Positions 51,443 through 61,954 of a stretch of 64,000 nt of DNA are shown one piece after another. The notes under the pieces are model-generated. The model was not told the origin of the DNA, searched no databases, and was given only the letters and a program-made list of their open reading frames with translations. The position numbers and the translations under genes were made by a program. Numbering within the stretch: the stretch's first letter is position 1; the number at the start of each line of letters is the position of its first letter. Origin of the DNA: Novosphingobium barchaimii LL02 (GTDB lineage: Bacteria; Pseudomonadota; Alphaproteobacteria; Sphingomonadales; Sphingomonadaceae); contig NZ_KQ130453.1 in NCBI RefSeq assembly GCF_001046635.1, positions 67,001-131,000 of the forward strand, in the 5' to 3' direction.

Positions 51443-54240
51443 GGGGTGGCTCCTTCGCTGTCTATCAGGGTGAGGGCGGCGCCGTAGTCCAGCTTTTCCA
51501 GCGCCTGAAACACGCCGTGGCGTGCGCGTTCTTCCTCGGACAGGCCGGTCGCCTGGGCAAAGCGGACGAAGCTCGCCCGCGCGCCCAGGCTGCGGCGCAC
51601 CACCAGTTCGCGCAGGTCTGCCTGCGCGCGCCGGGCCGCCTCTGGATCGAGGGCGGGGGCCGCCGCCGGCGCTGTCTGCGTCGGGCCGCCGGTCAGGCTG
51701 CGCGCCGCCGTGATGGCGGGGGTCAGGCAGACCTCCAATTCGGCGATGGCGCCGCCGGCCTGCCCGGTATCACCGGCCGCCAGCAGCCGTTCAAGGTTCG
51801 AAGCGGCTTTCTGAAGGCCGGGAAGTTCCAGCGATCCGGCCACGCCCTTGAGGCTGTGCGCAAGGCGCCGTGCGTCGGGTAGCTGGCCGGATGCGATCAG
51901 CCTGCGCAGTTCGTCCGGGGCGCCTGCATACGTCGCGGCGAACGTGACGATCAGCTTGTGCAGCAGCGATGCCTTGCCGTTGACGCGCAGCAGGGCGGCC
52001 TGGAGGCCGAAGGGCGGCAGCGTGTCGGGCAGCACCGTGCCCTGCGGTTTCGGCGGCGCGGGCGGCGCGGGCTGGGCGGCGGGGCGCTCCGCCTTCAGCC
52101 AGCGGTCCAGCGTGCGCATCAGCATGGCCGGATCTACCGGCTTGGCGATGTGGTCGTTCATGCCGGCGGCGAAGCAGCGCTGCTTCTCCTCCTCATAGGC
52201 GTGGGCGGTCATGGCGACGATCGGCAGCCGGTCCGCAGACCAGCGTTCGCGGATTGCCCTGGTCGCGCTGACGCCGTCCATTTCGGGCATCTGCACGTCC
52301 ATCAGCACGCCCGCATAGGTCTCGCCGTGATCGCGCACGCGCTCGCAGGCGATGCGGCCGTTCTCGGCGATGTCCACCAGAAGCCCGGCGTCGACCAGCA
52401 GTTCGGTGGCGATCTCGCGGTTGATCTCGTTGTCTTCCACCAGCAGCACGCGCAGACCGCGCAGGTGCGGAGCGACCATCGGCACCGTCTCTGCCGCCGG
52501 AGGGGCAGGCTGCGGCGGAGCGGCCTTGTGCGAGACGATCTCCGCGATGGTGTCGAGCAGGGTTCGCGGCACCACGGGCTTGGTCAGGAAGGCGGCCACT
52601 TCGGCGCTGCCCGGCCCCATAACGAAATCGTCGGCGCCGTAGGCGGTGATGATGATCGTGCGCGGGCGGGCACCCTTGTAGACCGCCGCGTGCATCGCCT
52701 CGACCGTCTGCATCCCGTCCATGCCGGGCATCTTCCAGTCGAGCAGCACGAGGTCGTAAGGCTTTCCGGCATCGTCCGCCGCGCCGATCGCGCCAAGTGC
52801 CTCGTCGCCCGAGGCCACAAGGTCCAGCGGCAGGCCCCAGTCCGAGAATATATCCTGCATGATCTGGCGCGAGGCGGGATTGTCGTCCGCCGCCAGGATA
52901 CGCAGGCCGCGGACCTGCGCGGGCACATCAAGCCGGGCCGCATCGGCCTCGTCGTCCAACGACATGCTCATGCGGCAGGTGAAGGTGCTGCCCTGGCCGG
53001 GGGCGCTGTCGACCCTTATGCTGCCGCCCATCTGCTCGACGATCTGGCGGCAGATCGCAAGGCCCAGACCCGTGCCGCCAAAGCGGCGCGTGGTCGAACT
53101 GTCGGCCTGGGTGAAGGAATGGAACAGCGCCGCCTGCTGCTCAGCGGTCATGCCGATGCCGGTATCGCGCACTGCCAGTTGCACCATGATCTGGTCGTCC
53201 TGCTCGGCCCCGACATCCAGCAGGATCGTCACCGTCCCGCCTTCGGAGAACTTCACCGCGTTGCTGAGCAGGTTGAGCACGACCTGGTTGAAGCGCATCT
53301 CGTCGCCTGCAAGGCGGTGAGGCACGTCGCCCGCGATCTGGGTCACCACGTTGACCCCGTTCGCCTCGGCATCGGCGGCAACGAGCTGGACCTGATTGCG
53401 GATGGCGCCGCGCACGTCGAAGGGGTGCGCTTCCAGCGTCAGTTTGCCTGCCTCGTTCTTGGAAAAGTCGAGGATATCGTTGATGAGCCGCAGCAGGGAC
53501 ACGCCGGCGTGGTTGATCTTGCCGACATAGTCCTTCTGCCTCGCATCGAGGTCGGTCCGGGCGACAAGATGGCAAAAGCCCAGGATCGCGTTCATCGGCG
53601 TGCGGATTTCGTGGCTCATGTTGGCCAGGAACAGGCTTTTGGCGCGGTTGGCTTCTTCCGCTTCGTGGGTGCGTTCTTCCAGCGCTTCGTTCTTGGCGAG
53701 GATTTCCGCGCCCATGCGCTGATTGCGCTCGAAGCTTTCGGCCAGCCGATCGCTCAGCCACACCAGCACGGCGGCCTGGAATACGACGATCGCAGCGTGG
53801 AGGATGACGCGGCCCAGATTGCCCTCGCCGGGGAACACCGCATAGGGCAGCAGGTACAGCAGCAGCAGGTGATGCAGCGCCACTGCCGCCGCGGCGGTAA
53901 GGATCGCGCGCCGGTCACACCAGGCGATCGTCAGCGCCAGCATGGCGAAGAAGTACATGTGCATGTCCATCTGCCAGCCATGGCCGCGCAGCAGGATGAG
54001 CAGGATCGCGGGCTCTCCCATCAAGGCGATGGCGGAAAGATAGCGCGTAGCGGGGGCGATCCCCCGGCTGTACCAGAGCCAGTGATAGCTGCCTGCCAGC
54101 GCGGCGCCGCCCAGCCCTGCGGCGATGGGCGAGTGGCCGGTCAGAACCGCGACAAGAGCAAGCAGGGGAACGTGGGCCCAGAACAGCGCCACCAGAAAGC
54201 GCCCGAAGTGAAGGCGCAGCGTATCCAGTTCCACGTTCAC
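51439..54240 (-). CDS. Hybrid histidine kinase with two receivers and an Hpt domain
   Basis: 933 residues from a GTG at 54240 that overlaps the stop of the preceding small gene (GTGA); an in-frame extension to 54663 is a shadow of that gene. Order: about six membrane segments (residues 20-190), coiled linker, HisKA with [20 protein letters not shown], HATPase with [23 protein letters not shown]1 ([15 protein letters not shown]), REC2 ([15 protein letters not shown]), and Hpt with [17 protein letters not shown]. The BarA/ArcB-like relay ends on Hpt, probably passing to the REC-GGDEF protein. Confidence 0.92.
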   Translation of the reverse strand: MNVELDTLRLHFGRFLVALFWAHVPLLALVAVLTGHSPIAAGLGGAALAGSYHWLWYSRGIAPATRYLSAIALMGEPAILLILLRGHGWQMDMHMYFFAMLALTIAWCDRRAILTAAAAVALHHLLLLYLLPYAVFPGEGNLGRVILHAAIVVFQAAVLVWLSDRLAESFERNQRMGAEILAKNEALEERTHEAEEANRAKSLFLANMSHEIRTPMNAILGFCHLVARTDLDARQKDYVGKINHAGVSLLRLINDILDFSKNEAGKLTLEAHPFDVRGAIRNQVQLVAADAEANGVNVVTQIAGDVPHRLAGDEMRFNQVVLNLLSNAVKFSEGGTVTILLDVGAEQDDQIMVQLAVRDTGIGMTAEQQAALFHSFTQADSSTTRRFGGTGLGLAICRQIVEQMGGSIRVDSAPGQGSTFTCRMSMSLDDEADAARLDVPAQVRGLRILAADDNPASRQIMQDIFSDWGLPLDLVASGDEALGAIGAADDAGKPYDLVLLDWKMPGMDGMQTVEAMHAAVYKGARPRTIIITAYGADDFVMGPGSAEVAAFLTKPVVPRTLLDTIAEIVSHKAAPPQPAPPAAETVPMVAPHLRGLRVLLVEDNEINREIATELLVDAGLLVDIAENGRIACERVRDHGETYAGVLMDVQMPEMDGVSATRAIRERWSADRLPIVAMTAHAYEEEKQRCFAAGMNDHIAKPVDPAMLMRTLDRWLKAERPAAQPAPPAPPKPQGTVLPDTLPPFGLQAALLRVNGKASLLHKLIVTFAATYAGAPDELRRLIASGQLPDARRLAHSLKGVAGSLELPGLQKAASNLERLLAAGDTGQAGGAIAELEVCLTPAITAARSLTGGPTQTAPAAAPALDPEAARRAQADLRELVVRRSLGARASFVRFAQATGLSEEERARHGVFQALEKLDYGAALTLIDSEGATP

Positions 54241-54659
54241 AAGGTATTCTCCGGGGATGAAGGCGCGGCACATCCGGCTCGCGCGGGAACCGGTACGGCC
54301 AACCAGGCCCCTGCCTTGCGCGCGGCGTTCGGGAAATCCGGCTGCGTGGAATCCGCGATAACAAGATTGGAAAAGGGCGCCCGGACCGTCAGCCCGCCGC
54401 CAGCCGCACGGATGAGGCGGACGGTCTGGCCCAGTGTCGACCCCGGCGGCGCCATGACCAGATACTGGCTCGAAGGCTGCCCGGTGGCTACCCATGCCAT
54501 TGCCAGACTGCCGAGGCCCAGCATGAGCAGCAGGGCGGCGGGCAGAAAGTCCGTGAACTTGCCGCGCGTTGCAGGGATTGCGGGGTCGGCATTGACTGCG
54601 GCCCCGGCGGGAGCGGGCGGCGGAAGGTCGGAACGTCGAGGCAGGGCGGGCCAATTCAT
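54237..54659 (-). CDS. Small membrane protein preceding the hybrid kinase
   Basis: 140 residues: a Pro-rich cytoplasmic N-terminus, one membrane segment ([21 protein letters not shown]), and a periplasmic domain of about 80 residues ([20 protein letters not shown]). It has the size and layout of an anti-sigma-like or sensor-accessory protein, but no family is recognised. It is coupled to the kinase by a four-base overlap, so it may deliver a periplasmic signal. Confidence 0.65.
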   Translation of the reverse strand: MNWPALPRRSDLPPPAPAGAAVNADPAIPATRGKFTDFLPAALLLMLGLGSLAMAWVATGQPSSQYLVMAPPGSTLGQTVRLIRAAGGGLTVRAPFSNLVIADSTQPDFPNAARKAGAWLAVPVPARAGCAAPSSPENTL

Positions 54660-54892
54660 ACAACCATTATGATGCAATAACGGTTTTATAAGGGTTAATA
54701 CTGAGTAAAATTCACGCGTTACTGGTGACGCCGTGGCCGCCACCGCGACGACTTGGAGTGGCTATGCCAAGGCGGAAAGTAGCGGACGGTGATGCGGCCG
54801 GCCATGACGGTGGCGGATCGCTGGCGCGCTGGGCTCGATTCGGCTATCACGGGGCGTCGGCGGACTGATCTGCGGCGGAGCGCATAAGGGGC

Positions 54893-56848
54893 ATGCAAGT
54901 CGAGAACGAGGCAACTGCTGTAGAAGGCCGTTTCGAGCTGCTCGTCCAGAGCGTGACCGACTATGCCATCTACATGCTGGACCCCACCGGCATCGTCACC
55001 AGCTGGAATGCCGGGGCGGAGCGTTTCAAGGGCTACAAACCGGACGAGATTATCGGCCGGCATTTCGCCCGCTTTTATGGCGAGGGTGACCGCGCGGCCG
55101 GAATTCCCGAACGCGCCCTGCACACCGCCGCCACCGAAGGGCGGTTCGAGGCCGAGGGCTGGCGCCTTCGCAAGGATGGCAGCCGGTTCTGGGCCAACGT
55201 CGTGATCGACCCGGTTCGCGATCCCGGCGGTCAGCTGATCGGCTTCGCCAAAGTCACGCGCGATCTGACCGAGCGGCGCAAGGCCGACGAGGAGCTGCGC
55301 AGCAGCGAGGAACGCTTCCGCCTGCTGGTGCAGAGCGTGACCGACTATGCGATCTACATGCTCGACACAGGCGGCCATGTCACAAGCTGGAATGCCGGGG
55401 CCGAACGGTTCAAGGGTTACCGCGCCGAAGAGATCATCGGCCAGCATTTCTCCCGCTTCTACCTTCATGACGAACGTGCGGCCGGCGTGCCGGCGCTGGC
55501 GCTGTCCACCGCGCTGAACGCGGGGCGCTTCGAGGCGGAAGGCTGGCGTCTGCGCAAGGACGGGTCGAAATTCTGGGCCAGCGTGGTCATCGATCCGGTC
55601 CGGGGCGACAATGGCGACCTTGTCGGATTTGCCAAGATCACCCGCGACCTGACAGAGCGCAAGCGGGCGCAGCATGCGTTGGAACAGGCCCAGCAGGCCT
55701 TCTACCAATCGCAGAAGATGGAGGCGATCGGCCAGCTGACCGGCGGCGTCGCCCACGATTTCAACAACCTGCTTGCCGCCATCGTTGGCAGCGCCGATCT
55801 TGCACGGCGGCGGATGGGGCAGGGACAGGACATCACCCGCTTCCTCGACAACATCATGGAGGCGGCGCAGCGTGGGACAACGCTGACCCAGCGTATGCTT
55901 GCCTTCGCGCGGAGGCAGGACCTGCGGCTTGAAGCGGTGGACCTGACCGCGCTGGTGCGCGGCATGGCAGACCTGATGGAACGCACGATCGGTTCGGGCG
56001 TGACCATCGACACGCAGTTCCCGCTGACCCTGCAAGCCGTGCGCGCCGATCCCGCCCAGCTTGAACTTGGGTTACTGAACCTGGCGGTGAATGCCCGCGA
56101 TGCGATGCCCGACGGGGGCAGGATCGTGATCTCCGCCACGCGCGCGCAAAGCCGGGTCCAGCAAGGGCTCGCGCCCGGCGATTACGTTTGCCTGACCGTC
56201 GCGGACGAGGGCGCGGGCATGGATGCCGTCACGCTGGAGAAGTGCGTAGAACCGTTCTTCACCACCAAGGGCATCGGTAAAGGCACCGGGCTGGGGCTGT
56301 CGATGGTGGTGGGCATGGCGGAGCAGTTCGGCGGCAAGGCCACCTTGAAAAGCACACCGGGCAAAGGCACGGCGGTCACGTTATGGCTGCCTGTGGCGCT
56401 TGCCGATGTGGCTGCCGCTACCGAAGCGCCGGCGCCGGTCGGGCAGGTCGGCCGGATGAAGGCCATGACCGTGCTTGCGGTCGACGATGACGATATCGTC
56501 CTGCTCAACACGGCGGCGATGCTGTCCGATCTGGGGCATACGGTGCTGCAGGCAGCATCCGGAGCGCAGGCCCTCCAGATACTCGGCCAGACCCGCGTGG
56601 ACCTGCTCGTCACCGACTATGCGATGCCGCACATGACGGGCGGCGAACTGGCGGATGCGGTACGGGCAGGGTGGCCGGATCTGCCGATCCTGATGATCTC
56701 GGGGTATGCCGACCTGCCGGCGGGGATACGACTGCATTACCGCCGGGTGGCCAAGCCGTTCCGGCAGGACGAACTCTCCGCTGCGATTGCGGAAATCGTG
56801 CCGCTGCCGCTCTCCGGCGAGGTGGTGGAGTTTCGCTGCCGCACATAG
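54893..56848 (+). CDS. PAS-PAS histidine kinase with C-terminal receiver
   Basis: 651 residues, no membrane segments. Two PAS/PAC units, at about residues 13-133 and 141-261, are very alike: both contain LVQSVTDYAIYMLD, TSWNAGAERFKGY and FEAEGWRLRKDGS. HisKA follows with GGVAHDFNNLLAAIVGSADL (His288), then HATPase with GIGKGTGLGLSMVVGMAEQF, then a receiver with Asp575 in LLVTDYAMPHMTGGELADAV. A cytoplasmic sensor, perhaps of light or redox through bound flavin/haem, though no LOV cysteine motif is seen. Divergent from the kinase operon. Confidence 0.92.
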   Translation: MQVENEATAVEGRFELLVQSVTDYAIYMLDPTGIVTSWNAGAERFKGYKPDEIIGRHFARFYGEGDRAAGIPERALHTAATEGRFEAEGWRLRKDGSRFWANVVIDPVRDPGGQLIGFAKVTRDLTERRKADEELRSSEERFRLLVQSVTDYAIYMLDTGGHVTSWNAGAERFKGYRAEEIIGQHFSRFYLHDERAAGVPALALSTALNAGRFEAEGWRLRKDGSKFWASVVIDPVRGDNGDLVGFAKITRDLTERKRAQHALEQAQQAFYQSQKMEAIGQLTGGVAHDFNNLLAAIVGSADLARRRMGQGQDITRFLDNIMEAAQRGTTLTQRMLAFARRQDLRLEAVDLTALVRGMADLMERTIGSGVTIDTQFPLTLQAVRADPAQLELGLLNLAVNARDAMPDGGRIVISATRAQSRVQQGLAPGDYVCLTVADEGAGMDAVTLEKCVEPFFTTKGIGKGTGLGLSMVVGMAEQFGGKATLKSTPGKGTAVTLWLPVALADVAAATEAPAPVGQVGRMKAMTVLAVDDDDIVLLNTAAMLSDLGHTVLQAASGAQALQILGQTRVDLLVTDYAMPHMTGGELADAVRAGWPDLPILMISGYADLPAGIRLHYRRVAKPFRQDELSAAIAEIVPLPLSGEVVEFRCRT

Positions 56849-56932
56849 GCGCCGGTTGTAGGGGCTGGGGGATGATCCCGCCATTCCTTCGCCATTGCGA
56901 GCCTGCACGCAACGACGAAGGTGGCCGAGCCG

Positions 56933-58009
56933 TCAGAGCACCAGCGGCGCGTGGTTGATCTGCGGCAGCACATGCCGCGCGAACAGGTCCGCTTCGGCTG
57001 CGTGGGGATAGCCTGAGAGGATGAAGGCATCGATGCCCTCGTCCTGATAGGCGCGCAGCTTGGCCAGCACCTGATCGGGATCGCCCACGATCGCCGCGCC
57101 GCACCCCGACCGAGCCCGGCCGATGCCGGTCCACAGGTTGTCCTCGACGAAACCGTCGCCGCCCGCCGCGCCGCGCAGTTCCGCCTGCCGGGTCACGCCG
57201 ACGCTGGCGCTGTCGAGCGACTTCTTGCGGATCGCCTCGCCGGCTTCGTCGTCCAGCTTGGACAGCAGGCGGTCGGCATAGACGCGCGCTTCGTCCTCGG
57301 TTTCGCGCACGATCACATGTGCGCGGTAGCCGAATTTCAGGGTGCGGCCGTATTTGGCGGCGCGCGCGGTCATGTCGGCGATGGTTTCGCGCACCTTGTC
57401 CATGGTGTCGGGCCACATCAGGTAAACGTCGCAGGCCTTGGCCGCCGCTTCGCGCGCATCTTCGGACAGGCCGCCGAAGTAGAGCGGCGGGCACTTGCCC
57501 GAAACCGTCGAGATCCGGGCAGGGGGCAGGTCGAGGTTGTAGAACTCGCCCTCGTACTTCAGATGTTCGCCGTTCAGCATGATCTTGAGGATCTGCATCA
57601 CCTCCAGCGTGCGCTGGTAACGCGCGCGGCTGTCCAGCTTCTCGCCCGGCAGGTCGGACGAGATGATGTTCACCGTCAGGCGCCCGCCCAGGATACGGTC
57701 GAGCGTGGCGATGCGGCGGGCCAGCTGCGGCGGCCAGTCCTCACCCATGCGCAGCGCCCAGAGCAGGCGGATCGTCTCCGTCATCGGGGCGATGGCGCCC
57801 GCGAACATGGTGGTGTCGATCCCCAGCGCATAGCCCGATGGCAGCAGGATGTTGTCAAACCCGCCCTTTTCCGCCTGCATCACGATGTTGCGGCAATGCT
57901 CCCAGCTTGATGCCAGCATGGGATCGGGCTGGCCAAGGAATTCGTAGTCATCGTCGCACAGCGCCGAAAACCAGCTTACCTCGCAGGTTTTTTCAGAGGT
58001 TGCATTCAT
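56933..58009 (-). CDS. smoC: SsuD-like flavin-dependent monooxygenase, probable sulfoquinovose monooxygenase
   Basis: 358 residues from the ATG at 58009. The LLM (bacterial luciferase-like) fold is clear: LARRIATLDRILGGRLTVNI, PPLYFGGLSEDAREAAAKAC, and the SsuD-type C-terminal part with GRARSGCGAAIVGDPDQV and GIDAFILSGYPHAAEADLF. SsuD enzymes cleave C-S bonds of sulfonates using reduced flavin and oxygen. In a cluster with a sulfoquinovosidase and an aldo/keto reductase it fits SmoC, which oxidises sulfoquinovose to 6-oxo-glucose plus sulfite. The flavin reductase partner is not in the window. Coupled to the reductase by ATGA. Confidence 0.8.
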   Translation of the reverse strand: MNATSEKTCEVSWFSALCDDDYEFLGQPDPMLASSWEHCRNIVMQAEKGGFDNILLPSGYALGIDTTMFAGAIAPMTETIRLLWALRMGEDWPPQLARRIATLDRILGGRLTVNIISSDLPGEKLDSRARYQRTLEVMQILKIMLNGEHLKYEGEFYNLDLPPARISTVSGKCPPLYFGGLSEDAREAAAKACDVYLMWPDTMDKVRETIADMTARAAKYGRTLKFGYRAHVIVRETEDEARVYADRLLSKLDDEAGEAIRKKSLDSASVGVTRQAELRGAAGGDGFVEDNLWTGIGRARSGCGAAIVGDPDQVLAKLRAYQDEGIDAFILSGYPHAAEADLFARHVLPQINHAPLVL

Positions 58010-58914
58010 GGCAGGGGCTCTCCTTTTGCGGCGACCAGTACCGCGTACCAACGCGCCCGGGTCCAGCGGACCTTGAGTGCGTCGGCGCTTTCCGCGATCC
58101 GCTCGGCCTTTTGTGATCCGACGATGGGGATGGCGCGGGCCGGGTGCGCCATGATCCAGCTATAGGCAGCCGCCGTGCGCGACACGCCGAATTCCTCTGC
58201 CACCGCGTCCAGTTCCGCCGCGACGGCCAGCGCGCGCTCGTCCTTGGGAGCGGCGATGCGCCCGCCGCCCAGCGGCGACCATGCCATGACGGCCATGTCC
58301 ATCGCGATCGCCTGGTCCAGCTCGCCGTTCTCGATCGGAGCGAGCTTGAGGGCCGATAGTTCCGGCTGGGTCGATACGATCGGCAGCGTCATGAACTGCT
58401 GCAGCGTAGCGATCTGGGCGGCGGTGAAGTTGGAGACGCCGAAGCTGCGGATCTTGCCCGCTTTATGTGCTTCGTCGATGGCTTTTGCGATTTCCGAAGG
58501 GTGCGTCAGGATGTCGGGACGGTGGATCTGCCACAGCTCGACGGTGTCGGTGCCAAGGCGGGTGAGCGAAGCGTCGATGGCCGAGGTGAGGTAGCCGGCG
58601 CTGGAATCGTAAGGGACGCCCATCGAAATGCCGCCCTTGGTGGCGATCACCAGCTTTTCGCGAAGGCCCGGTTCGCTGGCCAGTGCGCGGCCCAGCAGGC
58701 TTTCTGATGCGCCGAACGCTTCGTTGTTGTCGGGGCCGTAAATGTCGGCGGTGTCGATCAGGTTGATCCCGGCATCCAGCGCTGCGTGGAGCAGCTTGAC
58801 CACGGCGGGCACATCGTCGCCGCACAGCCGCCAGTTGCCCCAGGCGAGGGGGGAGACCATGATGCCGCTCTTGCCGAGCGGGCGGAGGGCTTCGGGGGAA
58901 GGCAGATACGTCAT
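58006..58914 (-). CDS. smoB: Aldo/keto reductase, probable 6-oxo-glucose reductase
   Basis: 302 residues. Catalytic tetrad positions are visible: Asp in INLIDTADIYG and Tyr in the same stretch, Lys in LVIATKGGIS, His in ELWQIHRPDIL. The C-terminal nucleotide-binding part has AIPIVGSQKAERI. It is of the YdhF-like group. Context suggests the SmoB role, reducing 6-oxo-glucose to glucose with NAD(P)H; a general sugar-aldehyde reductase is the alternative. Confidence 0.78.
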   Translation of the reverse strand: MTYLPSPEALRPLGKSGIMVSPLAWGNWRLCGDDVPAVVKLLHAALDAGINLIDTADIYGPDNNEAFGASESLLGRALASEPGLREKLVIATKGGISMGVPYDSSAGYLTSAIDASLTRLGTDTVELWQIHRPDILTHPSEIAKAIDEAHKAGKIRSFGVSNFTAAQIATLQQFMTLPIVSTQPELSALKLAPIENGELDQAIAMDMAVMAWSPLGGGRIAAPKDERALAVAAELDAVAEEFGVSRTAAAYSWIMAHPARAIPIVGSQKAERIAESADALKVRWTRARWYAVLVAAKGEPLP

Positions 58915-58925
58915 GGAATGTCCTG

Positions 58926-59942
58926 TCAGGAGAGGAAATCGGGATTGATCGCCGCAACCGATGCGCGTTCGACCAGGTCGTGGGGGAGCCTTCGGTGCGT
59001 CAGGTGGACGCCGTCCAGCAGAAGCTGCGTAGCCGCGCGCGCCAGTTCGCGCGTGGGCTGGTGGATGGTGGTGAGCTGGGGCCAGACCATGCGGGCCAGC
59101 GTGGTATCGTCGAAGCCTGCGACCGAAAGATCGCCCGGCACGTCCAGCCCCATGTCGTGCGCGACGGAGAGGATGCCGGCGGCCATGTCGTCGTTACTGG
59201 CGAAGATCGCGGTGGGGCGCGGCGCCGATTTCAGGAAGCGATGCGCGGCAGCCACGCCGCTGTCGAAATCGAACTCGCCGGGCGCGACCAGCGCCGGCTC
59301 GAAGGCGATGCCCGCTCGGTCCAGCGCGCGGCGATAGCCGAACAGGCGTTCTTCAGAGGCCATGTGGTTGGGGTGGCCGCGCACGAAGCCGATCCGCCGG
59401 TGGCCCTTGTTGATGAGGTAGGTCGTCATGTCGTCCGCGGCCTGCGCGTCGTCCATGAAGACCGAGGAGGTCATCGCGTGGTTGGTGCCGGGCGAAATGC
59501 GCACGAAGGGGATGTCCATGCCCTCCAGCGCCTGCAGCACGGCGACGCAGTCGGTCACGGGGGAGGACAGGATGATCCCGTCGACATGGGTTTCGGTGAC
59601 CAGCCCGCGCACCTGATCGCCCACGGCGGCGTCCGTCACGTCCACTGGCTGGGCCAGCAGGCGCATCCCTGCCTGGTTGCAGCCTTCCCAGCAGCCCATC
59701 TGGATCTGGTTCATGTAATAGGGGCTGTGGTTGTCATAAATCAGGGCGATCTGGCCGGACTTGGTGCCAGCCAGAATGCGCGCCGCCACGCTGGGGCGAA
59801 AATCGAGGTCGCGCATCGCCTTTTCGACGCGCTCCTTCGTATCGCCGCTGACGTAGCGGTGCCCGTTCAGCACGCGGCTGACGGTCTTCACCGAAACGCC
59901 CGCCAGCGCGGAGACGTCCTTGATGTTGGAGCGTTCGCTCAT
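58926..59942 (-). CDS. LacI-family transcriptional regulator of the sulfoquinovose-type operon
   Basis: 338 residues from the ATG at 59942. The LacI HTH and hinge (NIKDVSALAGVSVKTVSRVL) are followed by a periplasmic-binding-protein-like sensor domain (GQIALIYDNHSPYYMNQIQM ... AIFASNDDMAAGILSVAHDM). The ATG overlaps the GH31 stop as ATGA, so the regulator is made with the operon and probably controls it and the divergent receptor. The effector may be sulfoquinovose or its glyceride. Confidence 0.92.
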   Translation of the reverse strand: MSERSNIKDVSALAGVSVKTVSRVLNGHRYVSGDTKERVEKAMRDLDFRPSVAARILAGTKSGQIALIYDNHSPYYMNQIQMGCWEGCNQAGMRLLAQPVDVTDAAVGDQVRGLVTETHVDGIILSSPVTDCVAVLQALEGMDIPFVRISPGTNHAMTSSVFMDDAQAADDMTTYLINKGHRRIGFVRGHPNHMASEERLFGYRRALDRAGIAFEPALVAPGEFDFDSGVAAAHRFLKSAPRPTAIFASNDDMAAGILSVAHDMGLDVPGDLSVAGFDDTTLARMVWPQLTTIHQPTRELARAATQLLLDGVHLTHRRLPHDLVERASVAAINPDFLS

Positions 59943-61954
59943 GCCTTGAGCGTGGCAAACAGCGGCGCGAAGTCGCTTGACGGCAGGTAGAACACCGGCG
60001 GCTGGCCGTAAGGCGCATCGACGATGTGCGTGCCCGGCGCGAAATCCTCGCCCGACCACAGGTGCCGCCACGGCGTATCTCCCGGCAGGATCACAGTGCG
60101 CGCGGCGGCATCCGCCTCCACCACCGGCGCGACCAGCATGTCCGCGCCGTACAGGTATTGATCCTGCACCGCGAACAGGGCTTCCTCAAAGTAATGCAGG
60201 AACAGCGGGCGCTGCACCGGCAGGCCGGTCGCCACCGCCTCGTCACTGAGATGGCGCACATAGGGCGCCAGCGCCGCATGAACGCGAGACATCGCGGCGA
60301 AGGAGGCGAGCAGATCGTCCGAGGAATCGATCTGCAGGTTGTCATCGGGGCGGTTGCCTTCATGGCTGCGCATCACGGGAGAGAACGCGCCCAGTTCGCA
60401 CCAGCGCTTGATGAGGTCCGGCGTGCGCACATTGCCGTGCAGGCTGGTGTAGCCGCCCACGTCGCTGTGCGAATAGGCATTGCCGACCAGCCCCGCCGAA
60501 AGCGCGGCGGTCAGCACGGTGTTGATGCCGTCATGCCGGGTGAAGTCGACTGACTGGTCCCCCGCCCACAGCAGCGGGCAATACGCCTGCACGCCCGAGA
60601 ATCCGGCACGCATGAAGAATACCGCCTCGCCGGTCTTCCCGCGCGATGCGATGGCGCGGGCGTTCGCCTCGGCCCAGAGCACGGGCCAGCGGTTGTGCAG
60701 CAGCATCGGGTCGCTGCCGTCGTGCAGGCGCAGGTCTACCGGCAGGTACTCGCCGAAATCCGCCATCCAGCCGGACAGGCCGAAGTCCAGCATCTCGCGC
60801 CCGATCACGCGCTCTGCAAACCAGTCAAGGCTGGCCGGGTTGGTGAAGTCCACCACGCCGCAGTCGAACTCGCCGAAATCGACCAGATAGGGTTCGTCGC
60901 TGTCCTGACGCAGCGCCAGGTGCCCGCCCGCGAGCGCTTCCTGATACTGCACGCCGTCATTCGCGAGGTAGGGGTTCACATAACCGAGGAAGCGAATGCC
61001 GCGCTCCTTCAGTGCAGCAATACGGGCGGGAAGGCCCGGATACCGCGCCTCGTTCCACGACCAGTCCCAGAACAGGCGGCGCCCGAAAGTGGTCTGGCGA
61101 ATGCCGATCCAGTCCTCGCACCACAGGGCGCTGACTTCGGCGCCCGCTGCGATGATCGCGTCGAGCCGAGCGAAGCTGGCGTCGCCTTCCTTGAGACCCA
61201 CGATCGCGCCGCCGATCGCCCAGTCGGGCAGGGCGGGCTGGCGGCCAAAGCGGGTGGAGAGCGCGCCGACCAGCGCCGCAATATCGTCTGCGGCGAAGAA
61301 TTCGAGCGAGAAGCTGCCTTCCCACACTTCGATCCCGTGGCGCGCCGGGTCGGTGAAATCGAGCACGGAATAGGCGCTGCTGTCCAGATGGCAGGCATAA
61401 AGGCGCGAGGACAGGAAGGTGGGCTGGGGATAATTGGTCCACCAGTAATCGCCGCCGGCCATGCCCTGTTCGTCCATCAGACGGGTCAGTTCGGTGGACT
61501 TGTCGCGGCCGACGCCGGGTTCGCTGGTCCAGATCGGGAAGCGGCGGCCGGACAGGTCGAGGTAGCTCATCTGCTCCCCGCCGCCCCAGATGTGCTCGCC
61601 GGGCTGGGCGGTCAGTTCGATCCACACGCGGTCGTGGCCGGGGTTCAGGGCGGTCACCTGAAGCGAATCGCCCCTGGCGCTCAGCCGCAGCAAAGGTGCA
61701 GCACCCGGAGCCTCGGAAAGCAGCAGGTCGTCCCCTTCCATGCGCGCGGCGGCCAGCGCCACGCGTCCGGTCGGGGAATCGCCGATTTCGAAGTTGCCGC
61801 GCACCATGCGTACGTCCGGCTGCCCGCTGGCGAGGGAGAAAGCGGGGCGCTGGGGCGTGCTGCACAGAACTTCGCGTCCGGCCAGATGGCAGGTGAAGCC
61901 CTGTTCAGGCCCCTGTTCAAGCCCACGCTCCTGAATGCTGAAAGTCAGCGTCAC
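59939..61954 (-). CDS. GH31 glycosidase, probable sulfoquinovosidase (YihQ/SmoI-like)
   Basis: 671 residues from a GTG at 61954. The nucleophile Asp399 sits in GWMADFGEYLP and the acid/base Asp466 in LLWAGDQSVDF; the 67-residue spacing is that of E. coli YihQ (Asp405 and Asp472, as I recall). IWGGGEQMSYLDLSGRRFPI and WCEDWIGIRQTTFGRRLFWD are also YihQ-like. The predicted reaction is release of sulfoquinovose from sulfoquinovosyl glycerides. No signal peptide is seen, so it acts in the cytoplasm. First gene of the four-gene operon. Confidence 0.85.
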   Translation of the reverse strand: MTLTFSIQERGLEQGPEQGFTCHLAGREVLCSTPQRPAFSLASGQPDVRMVRGNFEIGDSPTGRVALAAARMEGDDLLLSEAPGAAPLLRLSARGDSLQVTALNPGHDRVWIELTAQPGEHIWGGGEQMSYLDLSGRRFPIWTSEPGVGRDKSTELTRLMDEQGMAGGDYWWTNYPQPTFLSSRLYACHLDSSAYSVLDFTDPARHGIEVWEGSFSLEFFAADDIAALVGALSTRFGRQPALPDWAIGGAIVGLKEGDASFARLDAIIAAGAEVSALWCEDWIGIRQTTFGRRLFWDWSWNEARYPGLPARIAALKERGIRFLGYVNPYLANDGVQYQEALAGGHLALRQDSDEPYLVDFGEFDCGVVDFTNPASLDWFAERVIGREMLDFGLSGWMADFGEYLPVDLRLHDGSDPMLLHNRWPVLWAEANARAIASRGKTGEAVFFMRAGFSGVQAYCPLLWAGDQSVDFTRHDGINTVLTAALSAGLVGNAYSHSDVGGYTSLHGNVRTPDLIKRWCELGAFSPVMRSHEGNRPDDNLQIDSSDDLLASFAAMSRVHAALAPYVRHLSDEAVATGLPVQRPLFLHYFEEALFAVQDQYLYGADMLVAPVVEADAAARTVILPGDTPWRHLWSGEDFAPGTHIVDAPYGQPPVFYLPSSDFAPLFATLKA

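Noticed and set aside
51958-54672. 904-codon open frame on the plus strand
   Set aside because: It is exactly antisense to the hybrid histidine kinase, is Arg/His/Gly/Ala-rich, and has no domain; a GC-rich shadow.
56885-56925. Imperfect hairpin (CCTTCG ... CGAAGG) between convergent kinase and monooxygenase genes
   Set aside because: May be a degenerate copy of a common intergenic repeat or a terminator, but mismatches make either call unsupported.
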